This document shows positions 18,601 through 26,099 of a DNA stretch of 64,000 nucleotides, one piece after another (within the stretch, counting starts at the first letter, position 1; each line of letters starts with the position of its first letter). The notes beneath the pieces were generated by a model. The model saw only the letters and a program-made list of their open reading frames with translations. It had not been told where the DNA came from and did no database searches. Location: assembly GCF_019278465.1 (NCBI RefSeq), contig NZ_CP058983.1, positions 310,001 to 374,000 on the forward strand. The letters run 5' to 3'. Source of the stretch: Tenacibaculum sp. AHE14PA. GTDB lineage: Bacteria; Bacteroidota; Bacteroidia; Flavobacteriales; Flavobacteriaceae. Made by a program: the position numbers and the translations under genes.

Positions 18601-19377
18601 CTACCTGTCACTTCGAGCGAAATTGCGAAACCAAAAGCAGCCATCATCCGTGAAAAAGGATCTAATTCTGAGCGCGAAATGGCAAATGCTATGTATTTAG
18701 CTGGTTTTGATGTAAAAGATGTACATATGACCGATTTAATTTCAGGTCGTGAAACCTTAGAAGATATTCAGTTTATTGGAGCCGTTGGTGGTTTTTCTAA
18801 TTCAGATGTTTTAGGTTCTGCTAAAGGTTGGGCCGGTGCTTTTAAGTACAACGAGAAAGCAAATACTGCTTTAAAGAATTTCTTTAAACGTGAAGATACT
18901 TTATCTGTTGGAATTTGTAATGGAGCACAATTATGGATGGAATTAGATTTAATAAATCCAGATCATAAAGTACACGGTAAATTAGTGCATAACGATTCTA
19001 AAAAACACGAAAGTTCTTTTACATCTGTTAAAATTCAAGAAAATAATTCGGTAATGCTATCATCTTTAACAGGAACAGAATTAGGTGTTTGGATTTCTCA
19101 TGGAGAAGGAAAATTTAACTTACCAGAACCTGAAGAAAATTACAATATTGTTGCCAAATACGGTTATGAAGGCTATCCTAACAACCCTAATGGTTCTGAT
19201 TTTAACACAGCTATGTTATCTGATAAATCAGGAAGACATTTAGTAACAATGCCTCATATTGAACGCTCTACTTTTCAGTGGAACTGGGCTAACTATCCAG
19301 AAGACAGAAAAGATGAAGTTTCACCTTGGTTAGAAGCTTTTGTTAATGCGAGGAATTGGATTTTAAATTCTAAATAA
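15694..19377 (+). CDS. purL: Phosphoribosylformylglycinamidine synthase (single-chain PurL)
   Basis: Converts FGAR, glutamine and ATP to FGAM in purine synthesis. This is the large single-chain form (1227 aa). Seen: the PurS-like start, the linker, the first AIRS-like half with [13 protein letters not shown] (about 168-180) and [26 protein letters not shown], the second half with [10 protein letters not shown] (about 728), and the C-terminal glutaminase with [12 protein letters not shown] (nucleophile Cys near 1075) and the HGEGKF segment. No neighbour belongs to purine synthesis. A weak -7 box (TAAATTTA) lies about 35 bases upstream. Confidence 0.97.
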   Translation: [1227 protein letters not shown]

Positions 19378-19388
19378 ACTTGGTGTTT

Positions 19389-19441
19389 TTTAATATAATT
19401 CCCTCTTTTTAATTTTATTAAAAAGAGGGAATTATATTAAA
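19389..19441. repeat. Long perfect hairpin, 25-bp stem
   Basis: A 25-bp perfect inverted repeat with a three-base loop (TTT at 19414-19416), 12 bases after the purL stop. Arms contain CCCTCTTTTT and AAAAAGAGGG. No T-run follows it on either strand, so it is not a simple terminator, though it may help end purL transcription. It abuts the first copy of the 28-bp repeat. Confidence 0.9.
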
Positions 19442-19468
19442 TTTAAAGAATTACGATTATTTACAGTT
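19441..19468 (+). repeat. 28-bp direct repeat, copy 1 (promoter element of the AraC-type gene)
   Basis: Matches 20465-20492 at 26 of 28 bases; the last 18 (TTACGATTATTTACAGTT) are identical. It ends exactly 19 bases upstream of an exact -7 box (TAACTTTG, 19488-19495), so its 3' end covers the -33 region. Confidence 0.85.
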
Positions 19469-19498
19469 TTCAAAGTAAAATTAAATTTAACTTTGAAA
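19468..19498 (+). promoter_or_regulatory. Promoter and inverted-repeat site of the AraC-type gene
   Basis: TTTCAAAGT (19468-19476) and ACTTTGAAA (19490-19498) form a 9-bp inverted repeat with a 13-base spacer. The right arm overlaps the -7 box TAACTTTG (19488-19495). A factor bound here would block the promoter, so it may be a repressor site. Leader RNA would be about 60 bases. Confidence 0.55.
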
Positions 19499-19560
19499 GA
19501 TTTAGGTATTGATGTTTTAAGTTATGAGAAAATTCTATTATTTTTGAAAAAAAATATAGA

Positions 19561-20371
19561 ATGGTATATGATTTTCATGAAATTAGTGATACTAGAAACC
19601 TAATTAATAGTGTTTTTACCATATCAATTTCATCCCTCCCTTTTAATTCTTTAATTGTTCCTACAGGGGCGCCATCTATAACGTATATATTTAGTGAAGA
19701 ACAACAAACTTTGATTCATAAAGACAAAGAGTTTAAGTTTGATAAATTAATTGTTTCAGGTCAATTTGATTCTTCATATAGTTATCTCGTAAACGTTGAA
19801 GGTTATAATATTGGTGTAAACCTACATCCATCTACACTTTATAAAATTTTAGGTAGTGATATTTCTTTATTAAAAAATAAACATCTTCATCTTAAGGATA
19901 TAAATAAAGAATTAACAGAAAAATTAGATATTATTTTTATTAAAAATAAAAATGATATTCAAACTTTTATAATTGAAATATCTAATTTCATAGAGAGTTT
20001 AGATATTTTTATTGATAAAGATGTTGAATTAATAGACACGGCTGTTAATTATATTTTAGAAAAAGAGGGAATGCTTCAAGTTATTGATTTGTTAAAAAAA
20101 AATTTCATTATCTCAAAAATCATTAGAAACTAAATTTAAAAAAATTATAGGCTTAACACCTGGTAAATATATGCGCTTAATTCGATTTTTAAAATTAATG
20201 CGTAAATATGAAAGTAAAGAAATTGATATTAATGATCTCATATATATGTATAATTACTACGATCATTCACACTTTATAAAAGACTTTAAATTATTCATGT
20301 CAGAATCACCTAAGGAGTATTTTAAAAAAGAATATCCTTTAATTAAAGCTTACTCTAAAAAAATTAAATAA
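19561..20371 (+). pseudogene. AraC-family regulator interrupted by a frameshift in an A9 run
   Basis: The first frame (19561-20133) gives a 190-residue DUF6597-like N-terminal region ending LQVIDLLKK, then an out-of-frame tail FIISKIIRN. The rest of the AraC DNA-binding domain lies in another frame: read from just after the A run it gives SLSQKSLETKFKKIIGLTPG, then continues through the second helix-turn-helix (YYDHSHFIKDFKLF) to the stop at 20371. The run of nine A (20094-20102) is the break: removing one A joins both parts into one normal AraC-type protein of about 269 residues. It could be a pseudogene, a phase-variable switch, polymerase slippage or a sequencing error. Low-complexity AT-rich codon use matches neighbours. 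Confidence 0.8.
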
Positions 20372-20464
20372 TATTTTATTTCTAATATAAAAACTGATAT
20401 ATTTTGATAAAACCTAAAGTATATTAACTTTTATTTTAAAAATATCACTAAAAAAAAGTGTTTT

Positions 20465-20492
20465 ATTTAAAAACTTACGATTATTTACAGTT
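20465..20492 (+). repeat. 28-bp direct repeat, copy 2 (promoter element of the small RNA)
   Basis: Second copy of the 19441-19468 repeat. It ends exactly 19 bases upstream of the -7 box TAAATTCG (20512-20519), the same spacing as copy 1. TTG at 20491-20493 serves as the -33 element. Confidence 0.8.
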
Positions 20493-20511
20493 GTTTTTTT
20501 CATTATCTATA

Positions 20512-20519
20512 TAAATTCG
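20512..20519 (+). promoter_or_regulatory. -7 box of the candidate small RNA
   Basis: TAAATTCG differs from TAnnTTTG at one base. With TTG at 20491-20493 the spacer is 18 bases, close to the consensus. Confidence 0.55.
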
Positions 20520-20522
20520 TAA

Positions 20523-20604
20523 TACATACAAGTTTAATATATTTTGGGGAAAGTATATTAAAAAATTAGGGGCAAAAGGCGAAATAAAATTTCGCCTTTT
20601 TTTT
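20523..20604 (+). ncRNA. Candidate small RNA, about 80 nt, with two GGGG motifs
   Basis: The start is inferred from the promoter boxes at 20491-20519. The transcript has no ATG and no usable ORF. It would fold into a 13-bp stem (20533-20545 with 20550-20562, one G-U pair) capped by a GGGG tetraloop, a short linker with a second GGGG (20569-20572), and a perfect 12-bp terminator stem (20574-20600, loop AAA) followed by eight T in total. The layout of hairpin, exposed G-rich linker and terminator is typical of a regulatory RNA. I recognise no known family. Confidence 0.55.
20574..20604 (+). terminator. Terminator of the candidate small RNA
   Basis: Stem AAAAGGCGAAAT/ATTTCGCCTTTT, loop AAA, then TTTT. 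Confidence 0.9.
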
Positions 20605-20605
20605 A

Positions 20606-20653
20606 TATCAAACAAGTTCTTTGTAACATATGTTACAAAGAACTTGTTTGATA
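20606..20653. repeat. 48-bp perfect palindrome
   Basis: Two 24-base arms without any loop, centred on GTAACATATGTTAC at about 20629/20630. It starts one base after the small-RNA terminator. It has no T tail on either strand. It could form a cruciform in DNA or an RNase III-type stem in RNA, or be a protein-binding site. The rest of the 382-base stretch between the AraC-type gene and the GIN gene holds nothing else I recognise apart from the small RNA and the GIN terminator. Confidence 0.92.
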
Positions 20654-20721
20654 AATTGTATATTGTACTTGTTATTAGTCAAATTTTGAAGGGTTAGATT
20701 AATAGTTTTTATGTAAAAGGT

Positions 20722-20749
20722 AGAAGACACATTTTTTAATGTGTCTTCT
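20722..20749 (-). terminator. Terminator of the ABC/GIN operon
   Basis: A 12-bp stem (AGAAGACACATT arm, TTTT loop) just after the stop of the GIN-domain gene, with CCTTTTAC following on the minus strand. Confidence 0.75.
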
Positions 20750-20753
20750 TTAT

Positions 20754-21515
20754 TTAATCTGCAGTTATTATTTGCGTATTTCCTATAATAATTCCTTTTT
20801 TTAAGTCAGCTTTTCCTCTATATGTTATAATTGATTCACCATAAGAACTTACTTTAATTCTATCAGACACATTAAGCTGATAACTCCCCTCACCATAAGC
20901 TGTTAGTTTAATTTCTTTAGATTTTATATTACTTGCTATGATTTTACTAGATCCATAAGCTGTTATTTTCTGTTTATCAATAATACCTTTTTTAATGTTA
21001 AGGTAACTTTCTCCGTAAATAGTAATTTTTAAATCATCTACTTTAATCTTATCAACTGTAACTTCTGATTTACCATATATTCTTAAATTACATTTTGATT
21101 GACTCAAAGAGTTTTTAAAATTTATTTTTTCTTCTCCTCTTAATGAAAATATTTCAACATCTTCATAGATTATAACTATTTTAACTACTGTGTTTTTATA
21201 AATAGGTTTCTTTATCTTATAATTTTTGTACTTAACTTTTTTGTTTTTAGTAACAGTTTTAGCTCCTTTTAAATACACTTGAAGTGTTTTTGAGTTAATT
21301 TCATATTGAAATTTCTCTATAGGTACGTTAATATTTTTAATAGTAATACTAGGAACATCACCTTTTATAAAAACAGTTTCTATATGAGGACTAACAATTA
21401 TTTTATTAAAGTTGTCATTTAACGGTATAAATTTATCTTGTCCAAAAGTTATACTTACTATTAATGAAGTGATTAATAGAAGTAATATTTTAAGTTTATA
21501 ATTTACAAACATCAT
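20754..21515 (-). CDS. GIN-domain (DUF2807) exported protein
   Basis: A 253-residue protein with a signal peptide (IVSITFGQ) and a repeated beta-helix region: KITIYGESYLNIKKG, KITAYGSSKIIASN, KLTAYGEGSYQLN and KVSSYGESIITYRG are successive rungs of the 'head GIN' domain, often annotated as a putative autotransporter adhesin head. Its start codon follows the stop codon of the permease by one base, so it is translated with the transporter. It may be a periplasmic or outer-membrane partner, or the transported load; both are inference. Confidence 0.82.
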   Translation of the reverse strand: MMFVNYKLKILLLLITSLIVSITFGQDKFIPLNDNFNKIIVSPHIETVFIKGDVPSITIKNINVPIEKFQYEINSKTLQVYLKGAKTVTKNKKVKYKNYKIKKPIYKNTVVKIVIIYEDVEIFSLRGEEKINFKNSLSQSKCNLRIYGKSEVTVDKIKVDDLKITIYGESYLNIKKGIIDKQKITAYGSSKIIASNIKSKEIKLTAYGEGSYQLNVSDRIKVSSYGESIITYRGKADLKKGIIIGNTQIITAD

Positions 21516-21516
21516 A

Positions 21517-23943
21517 TTATTCGAATTTTAAATATTTAATTAAATCAATTTTCGTTGCTTTATAAGCCTTAAAACCTACGACAGAGAACACTAATACAAT
21601 CAAAATAATTGGCGTTATTATGTATGGTAGTATTGGCATATCTATTCTATAAACAAAATTCTGTAACCAGTTTTGCATAAAGTAATAAGCAATAGGAACT
21701 AGTATTACTGAAGAGGTTATTACAATTTTTAAAAAATTTTGTAATAACTGAATCATAATTTCATGTACTGATGCGCCTAATGTTTTACGAATCGCCACTT
21801 CTTTTAATCGTTGCTGAATTGTTAAGGTTGCCAAAGCAAATAATCCTAACAAAGAAATTAAAATTACGAATAAAGAAAGTACTAAAAAGAGTGTTTGTTG
21901 TTTCTGATATTTTTTATATGTTTTCGCGAATTTCTTATCTAAAAACTCATATGAAAAAGGATACTTTGCATCTATATTTTGTTTCCAATATGTTTCTATT
22001 TCGCTAATAGATTCATCAATATTATTAGGTTTAATTTTAAATTGAATTGCAGGAATCCAGCTATGCGTAAACTCTAAACCGTGCCAAGGAACTAAAAACA
22101 TAGGTGCTATTTTAGAATCAAAACCATCAAAATGATAATCCTTAATCATACCTATTACTTCAAAGGAATTTGATTTATCATCATCTTCAAGCCAACCTAA
22201 AGCTAATTTCTCTCCTAAAGGATTGTTATAAATATCTAATGCCTTAGCTGCTGTTTCATTTATTATAATTTTGTTGGTTTTATCTGTCGCTTTCTCATCA
22301 GAAAAGTTTCTACCTTTTACCAATTTAATTTTAGCAAAATCTATGTAATTATAATCTACAACGTTTGATGCTGTATTTAAACTTTTGTCGTTTATTTTAT
22401 GGCTCAATCCCGTACCGTTTACATAGCCTTCTCCAGGAACGAACATACTTGCTGTTACAGCAATAATGTTTTCTTTTTTAGATAAAACTTCTTTTGCCAA
22501 TTTATATTTTTTATATTTATTAGGCATACTATAAACATCTACAGAAAGTACTTGTTCTTTATCAAAACCTAACTCTTTCTCCATCATATAGTTAATTTGA
22601 TTACCTACGATTAACATGCTAATAATAAAAAAACCAGAAATTAAAAACTGTAAACCTAGCATCATATTTCTTGCTAAGTTTCCTTTTTTACTTTTAGAAA
22701 TACTTCCTTTTAAAACTTCAACAGCCTTAAAATTAGAAAGGTATATTGCAGGAATACTACCCACAAAAAGAGATACAAATATTGCTGTAAAAAATAACGT
22801 TATTAATGAATTTGAATGTAAAATTGAAATTTCAGTTTCAATAAATTCATTAAAAAATGGTAATGATAACTCTACTATTACCAAAGCAAAAAGGAACGAT
22901 ATAAATCCTTGTAAAACAATTTCTAATATATATTGAAAAAGCAAATGCTTTTTAGATAAACCAAGTGTTTTCTTTACTCCTACTTCTTTAGCTCTTTGAC
23001 TAGCTGTAGCTACAGATAAATTGATGAAATTTACACAAGAAATAACAATTAAAAGAATAGATAAACCTAATAAAACCATCAATAGTTGATAATTCCCTGT
23101 TCCACTTGGTCCTGCTCTTTTTGCGGTATTATGCAAATATAACGTATCTAATTTGTCTAAAAGCACTGTTGGAATTCCGTATTTTTTATCAAACTCTGGT
23201 ATTGTCATTCCATGACTTTCAACCTCAGGCCTATAGGCTTTTTCAATAATAACTTGATTCATTTTTTTTTGTAAATCTTCTAAATCTGTTCCTTTAGTAA
23301 TTCTACAAAAAACTTCATTATTATGATTTCCCCAATTAACTTCAAACGCTTCATCAAACTGAATTAAAACTTCCGGTTCGTGATGTGAATTCTTTGGAAT
23401 TACATATACACAACTTACAACATAATTTTCTCCATCAATTTTTACCGTATTACCTACCGCTTTATCTCCTTTAAAAATTCTTTCCGCATATGCTTTTGAT
23501 AATGCTATATTCTTTCTTGTTTCAGTAAATTTCTGAGAAGATCCTGCAATAATTTCAAAAGGGAAAAAGTCAAAAAACTGAGGTTCTGTAAATATTGTTT
23601 TATCATTAAATTCAAACCCATCTTTGTACTGAATCACTTTACTTCTGTAAAATGGTTTTACCATTACAGATGCTGTTACTTCTGGTAATTCTTTTGGAAA
23701 TGTTAAATACATTCCTGCATTTACAGTATACCAAACTTCATCATTTTTAGCTTGTTTTAAATTTACTCTGTAAACATCATCCTTATTAGGATTCCACTGA
23801 TTATAACTTTTCTCTTCGTTTAAGTACAATAAAACAGTTAATAAACCAGCCAACCCTAATGTTAAACCACTAATATTAATAATTGTGTTTAACCAATTCT
23901 TTTTACTATTCCTAAAGAATATTTTTAACCATATTTGATACAT
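21517..23943 (-). CDS. MacB/FtsX-type ABC transporter permease
   Basis: An 808-residue permease of the kind common in Bacteroidota. It has an N-terminal membrane helix (about 21-41), a large periplasmic MacB-like domain (about 50-280), three helices with an FtsX core (about 285-410, ASQRAKEVGVKKTLGLSKKHL), then a second periplasmic domain (about 440-670) and a second FtsX core (about 680-800, TIQQRLKEVAIRKTLGAS). The double layout is a full-length single-chain form of two MacB permeases. It works with the ATPase and adaptor just upstream. Substrate unknown; MacB relatives move lipoproteins, peptides, siderophores or macrolides. Confidence 0.9.
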   Translation of the reverse strand: MYQIWLKIFFRNSKKNWLNTIINISGLTLGLAGLLTVLLYLNEEKSYNQWNPNKDDVYRVNLKQAKNDEVWYTVNAGMYLTFPKELPEVTASVMVKPFYRSKVIQYKDGFEFNDKTIFTEPQFFDFFPFEIIAGSSQKFTETRKNIALSKAYAERIFKGDKAVGNTVKIDGENYVVSCVYVIPKNSHHEPEVLIQFDEAFEVNWGNHNNEVFCRITKGTDLEDLQKKMNQVIIEKAYRPEVESHGMTIPEFDKKYGIPTVLLDKLDTLYLHNTAKRAGPSGTGNYQLLMVLLGLSILLIVISCVNFINLSVATASQRAKEVGVKKTLGLSKKHLLFQYILEIVLQGFISFLFALVIVELSLPFFNEFIETEISILHSNSLITLFFTAIFVSLFVGSIPAIYLSNFKAVEVLKGSISKSKKGNLARNMMLGLQFLISGFFIISMLIVGNQINYMMEKELGFDKEQVLSVDVYSMPNKYKKYKLAKEVLSKKENIIAVTASMFVPGEGYVNGTGLSHKINDKSLNTASNVVDYNYIDFAKIKLVKGRNFSDEKATDKTNKIIINETAAKALDIYNNPLGEKLALGWLEDDDKSNSFEVIGMIKDYHFDGFDSKIAPMFLVPWHGLEFTHSWIPAIQFKIKPNNIDESISEIETYWKQNIDAKYPFSYEFLDKKFAKTYKKYQKQQTLFLVLSLFVILISLLGLFALATLTIQQRLKEVAIRKTLGASVHEIMIQLLQNFLKIVITSSVILVPIAYYFMQNWLQNFVYRIDMPILPYIITPIILIVLVFSVVGFKAYKATKIDLIKYLKFE

Positions 23944-23959
23944 AAATTTTCTTTTTTTA

Positions 23960-24661
23960 TTAGTTTATTAAAACATCTACTTTATGCTCATTCTTTTTCA
24001 CAGAAACTACCTCTCCATCTTTTAACGTAATTACTCTAGATGAAAATTGTGCATCGTAAGATGAGTGTGTAACCATAACAATTGTAGCTCCCGAAGCATG
24101 TAGTTCTGTTAATAATTCCATCACATCATTACCACTTTTACTATCCAAATTACCCGTTGGTTCATCGGCTAAAATTAATTTAGGATTCGTAACTAATGCT
24201 CTAGATACTGCTACTCTTTGCTGCTGACCTCCAGACAATTGTAATGGAAAGTGTTTTGCTCTATGTGCAATACCAATTCGTTCTAAAATTTCTGTAACTC
24301 TAATTTTTCTTTCGGATGCTTTTACCTTATTATAAATTAAAGGAAGTTCTACATTTTCGTATACCGTTAACTCATCAATTAGATTAAAATTCTGAAAAAC
24401 AAAACCAATATTAGCTTTACGCAAGCTTGATCTTTCTTTTTCATTAAAGTTAGCCACTTCTGTTTCATCAAATAAATAACTTCCTTCGTTTGGCGCATCT
24501 AACAAACCAATAATGTTTAATAAAGTTGATTTACCACAACCCGATGCTCCCATAATTGAAACAAATTCCCCTTTTTTCACTTCTAAACTCAACTTATTTA
24601 AAGCTGTTGTTTCTACTTCTTCTGTTCTATAAACCTTTACTAAATCTGTTATTTTTATCAT
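23960..24661 (-). CDS. ABC transporter ATP-binding protein (MacB/LolD family)
   Basis: A 233-residue ATPase with Walker A GASGCGKST (about 38-46), Q-loop FQNF, signature LSGGQQQRVAVSRAL and Walker B ILADEPTGNLD, the last being the form seen in MacB/LolD transporters. It pairs with the permease 16 bases downstream and the adaptor upstream in one operon. Confidence 0.95.
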   Translation of the reverse strand: MIKITDLVKVYRTEEVETTALNKLSLEVKKGEFVSIMGASGCGKSTLLNIIGLLDAPNEGSYLFDETEVANFNEKERSSLRKANIGFVFQNFNLIDELTVYENVELPLIYNKVKASERKIRVTEILERIGIAHRAKHFPLQLSGGQQQRVAVSRALVTNPKLILADEPTGNLDSKSGNDVMELLTELHASGATIVMVTHSSYDAQFSSRVITLKDGEVVSVKKNEHKVDVLIN

Positions 24662-24690
24662 TTTAATATGTTTTTAAATTTTTATTTAAT

Positions 24691-24717
24691 AGTTCTCGAC
24701 TGCACTCGAACTGACAT
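24691..24717. repeat. REP-like element containing TCTCGACTGCACTCGAAC
   Basis: A 27-bp imperfect inverted repeat (CGA...TCG core) between adaptor and ATPase genes. Its sequence resembles a short palindromic repeat I recall from many flavobacterial genomes (TCTCGACTGCGCTCGAACTGACA type). Only one copy is seen here. Confidence 0.4.
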
Positions 24718-24746
24718 TAACTTTATTGCTTTACAACTTTTAAACC

Positions 24747-25991
24747 CTAAAGTATGTTTACCTCTTCCATCTTTTTAAAATCATCATAACTAGAAGTAAT
24801 TACTTTATCCCCTGCCTTTAAACCTTCTATAACTTCATAATAAAAAGGATTTTCTCTACCAATCTTAATGTTTCTTTTTACTGCTTTATTATCAGAATCT
24901 AAAACAAAAATCCATTTACCATTTGTACTTTGATAAAACAATCCTTTAGGTATTAATAAAGCTTTTGTTCTGCCCGATAAAAACACTTTACTTTTTAAAG
25001 ACATACCTCTTTTTATATTGTTTGATAAAGTATCCTTCTCAAATAATAATTCTACTTTAAATTGTCCATTTTTTACTTCTGGGTAAATTTTTGATAGCTC
25101 TATTTGATAGTTTTCAGCATTTACAGAAACACTTCCTTTAATTCCTCTTTTAAGTTTAGAAATATAGTATTCATCAACATTTGCTACTAATTTATAACCG
25201 TTTAAAACATCCATCTTTCCGATTGCTTGTCCTTGATTGTAGTTTTCGCCTAATATTGGATTAAAAGAAGATAACAAACCATCTACCGGCGCTTTTACAG
25301 TAAAATTCTCCTTGTTTTTACGTAATAATTCTAAGCTTTTCTCCATATTATCTAACGATGAATTTATACTTATTAATTGTAAATCTCTGCTTCTTTTTTC
25401 TTCTGAAACGCTTTTCTTAATTACGCCATTCCTATCTTTTTGATACGAGTGTTCTTGAGCAGATTTTTCATAATCATTTTTTGCTACAACGCCTTTCTCG
25501 AATAATTTTTTATCTAAATCGTATTGACGTTTTGCATTTCTAAAATCATTATTAATACTCAATAATTGTTGATCTAAACTTAATTGTTGATTTTTAATAC
25601 TTACTCGTAAATTTCTTAAATTATTAATCTGCTCGATCATTGCTGTTTCTTGCGTTAAATAATTTAATTCAGCATTCGGATTGTAGACTTTTAATAAAGG
25701 CGTTCCTTTTTTAATCATTTGTCCGCTTTCTACAAAAATTTCAGAAACAGAACCACCCTGAATAACATTCACTAAAACAGAAGTTTTTGGTTTAACCGTA
25801 CTATTAAATAAAATAACATCTTCAAAATCTCCTCGAGTAACTTCTCTAATACTTAAACTATCTTTTTTAATGTTAACTTGTTTTTTACGTGTTAAATTCA
25901 TTAAAATAACACTCATTAATAAGACGATTGGAATTCCCCATATTAGCATCTTTTTAGTTGTTTTGTTTTTAGTTTGTATCTGCTTATCCAT
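24747..25991 (-). CDS. Periplasmic adaptor protein (HlyD/MacA-like)
   Basis: A 414-residue membrane-fusion protein. It has one N-terminal anchor (about 15-32), a biotinyl-lipoyl half-domain (VIQGGSVSEIFVESGQMIKKGTPLLKVYNPNAE, about 73-105), an alpha-helical hairpin (about 110-225), the returning lipoyl half (FTVKAPVDGLLSSFNPILGENYNQGQ), and C-terminal beta domains. It links the MacB-type permease to an outer-membrane channel. First gene of the operon that runs to 20754; no TolC-like gene is present here. Confidence 0.92.
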   Translation of the reverse strand: MDKQIQTKNKTTKKMLIWGIPIVLLMSVILMNLTRKKQVNIKKDSLSIREVTRGDFEDVILFNSTVKPKTSVLVNVIQGGSVSEIFVESGQMIKKGTPLLKVYNPNAELNYLTQETAMIEQINNLRNLRVSIKNQQLSLDQQLLSINNDFRNAKRQYDLDKKLFEKGVVAKNDYEKSAQEHSYQKDRNGVIKKSVSEEKRSRDLQLISINSSLDNMEKSLELLRKNKENFTVKAPVDGLLSSFNPILGENYNQGQAIGKMDVLNGYKLVANVDEYYISKLKRGIKGSVSVNAENYQIELSKIYPEVKNGQFKVELLFEKDTLSNNIKRGMSLKSKVFLSGRTKALLIPKGLFYQSTNGKWIFVLDSDNKAVKRNIKIGRENPFYYEVIEGLKAGDKVITSSYDDFKKMEEVNIL

Positions 25992-26020
25992 TATAATTTG
26001 TCTTCGTTTGGCATAGTTAA

Positions 26021-26036
26021 TTCCATAAATATGCCA
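26021..26036 (-). promoter_or_regulatory. Possible degenerate sigma-54 promoter of the efflux operon
   Basis: On the minus strand TGGCATATTTATGGAA resembles the sigma-54 form (TGGCAC-N5-TTGCA); the -24 GG is exact, the -12 element has GA for GC. It lies about 30 bases before the adaptor start. The NtrC-type regulator next door makes a sigma-54 promoter plausible. Confidence 0.4.
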
Positions 26037-26099
26037 TTAGAGAACATACAAATAAAACACTCATTGCTAGGTATTTATGTTTTTTATTGATTTTACAGG

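Noticed and set aside
19441..20492. The two 28-bp repeats as target-site duplications of an inserted element
   Set aside because: They are too long and not identical, and both keep the same 19-base distance to a -7 box, so a promoter role fits better.
20606..20653. The 48-bp palindrome as a terminal repeat of an insertion sequence
   Set aside because: No transposase frame or second copy nearby and no target duplication; the 28-bp repeats sit at promoters instead.
22616..22936. A 106-residue plus-strand frame inside the ABC permease gene
   Set aside because: Antisense to a coding region with clear domain motifs; no start signal or family match.
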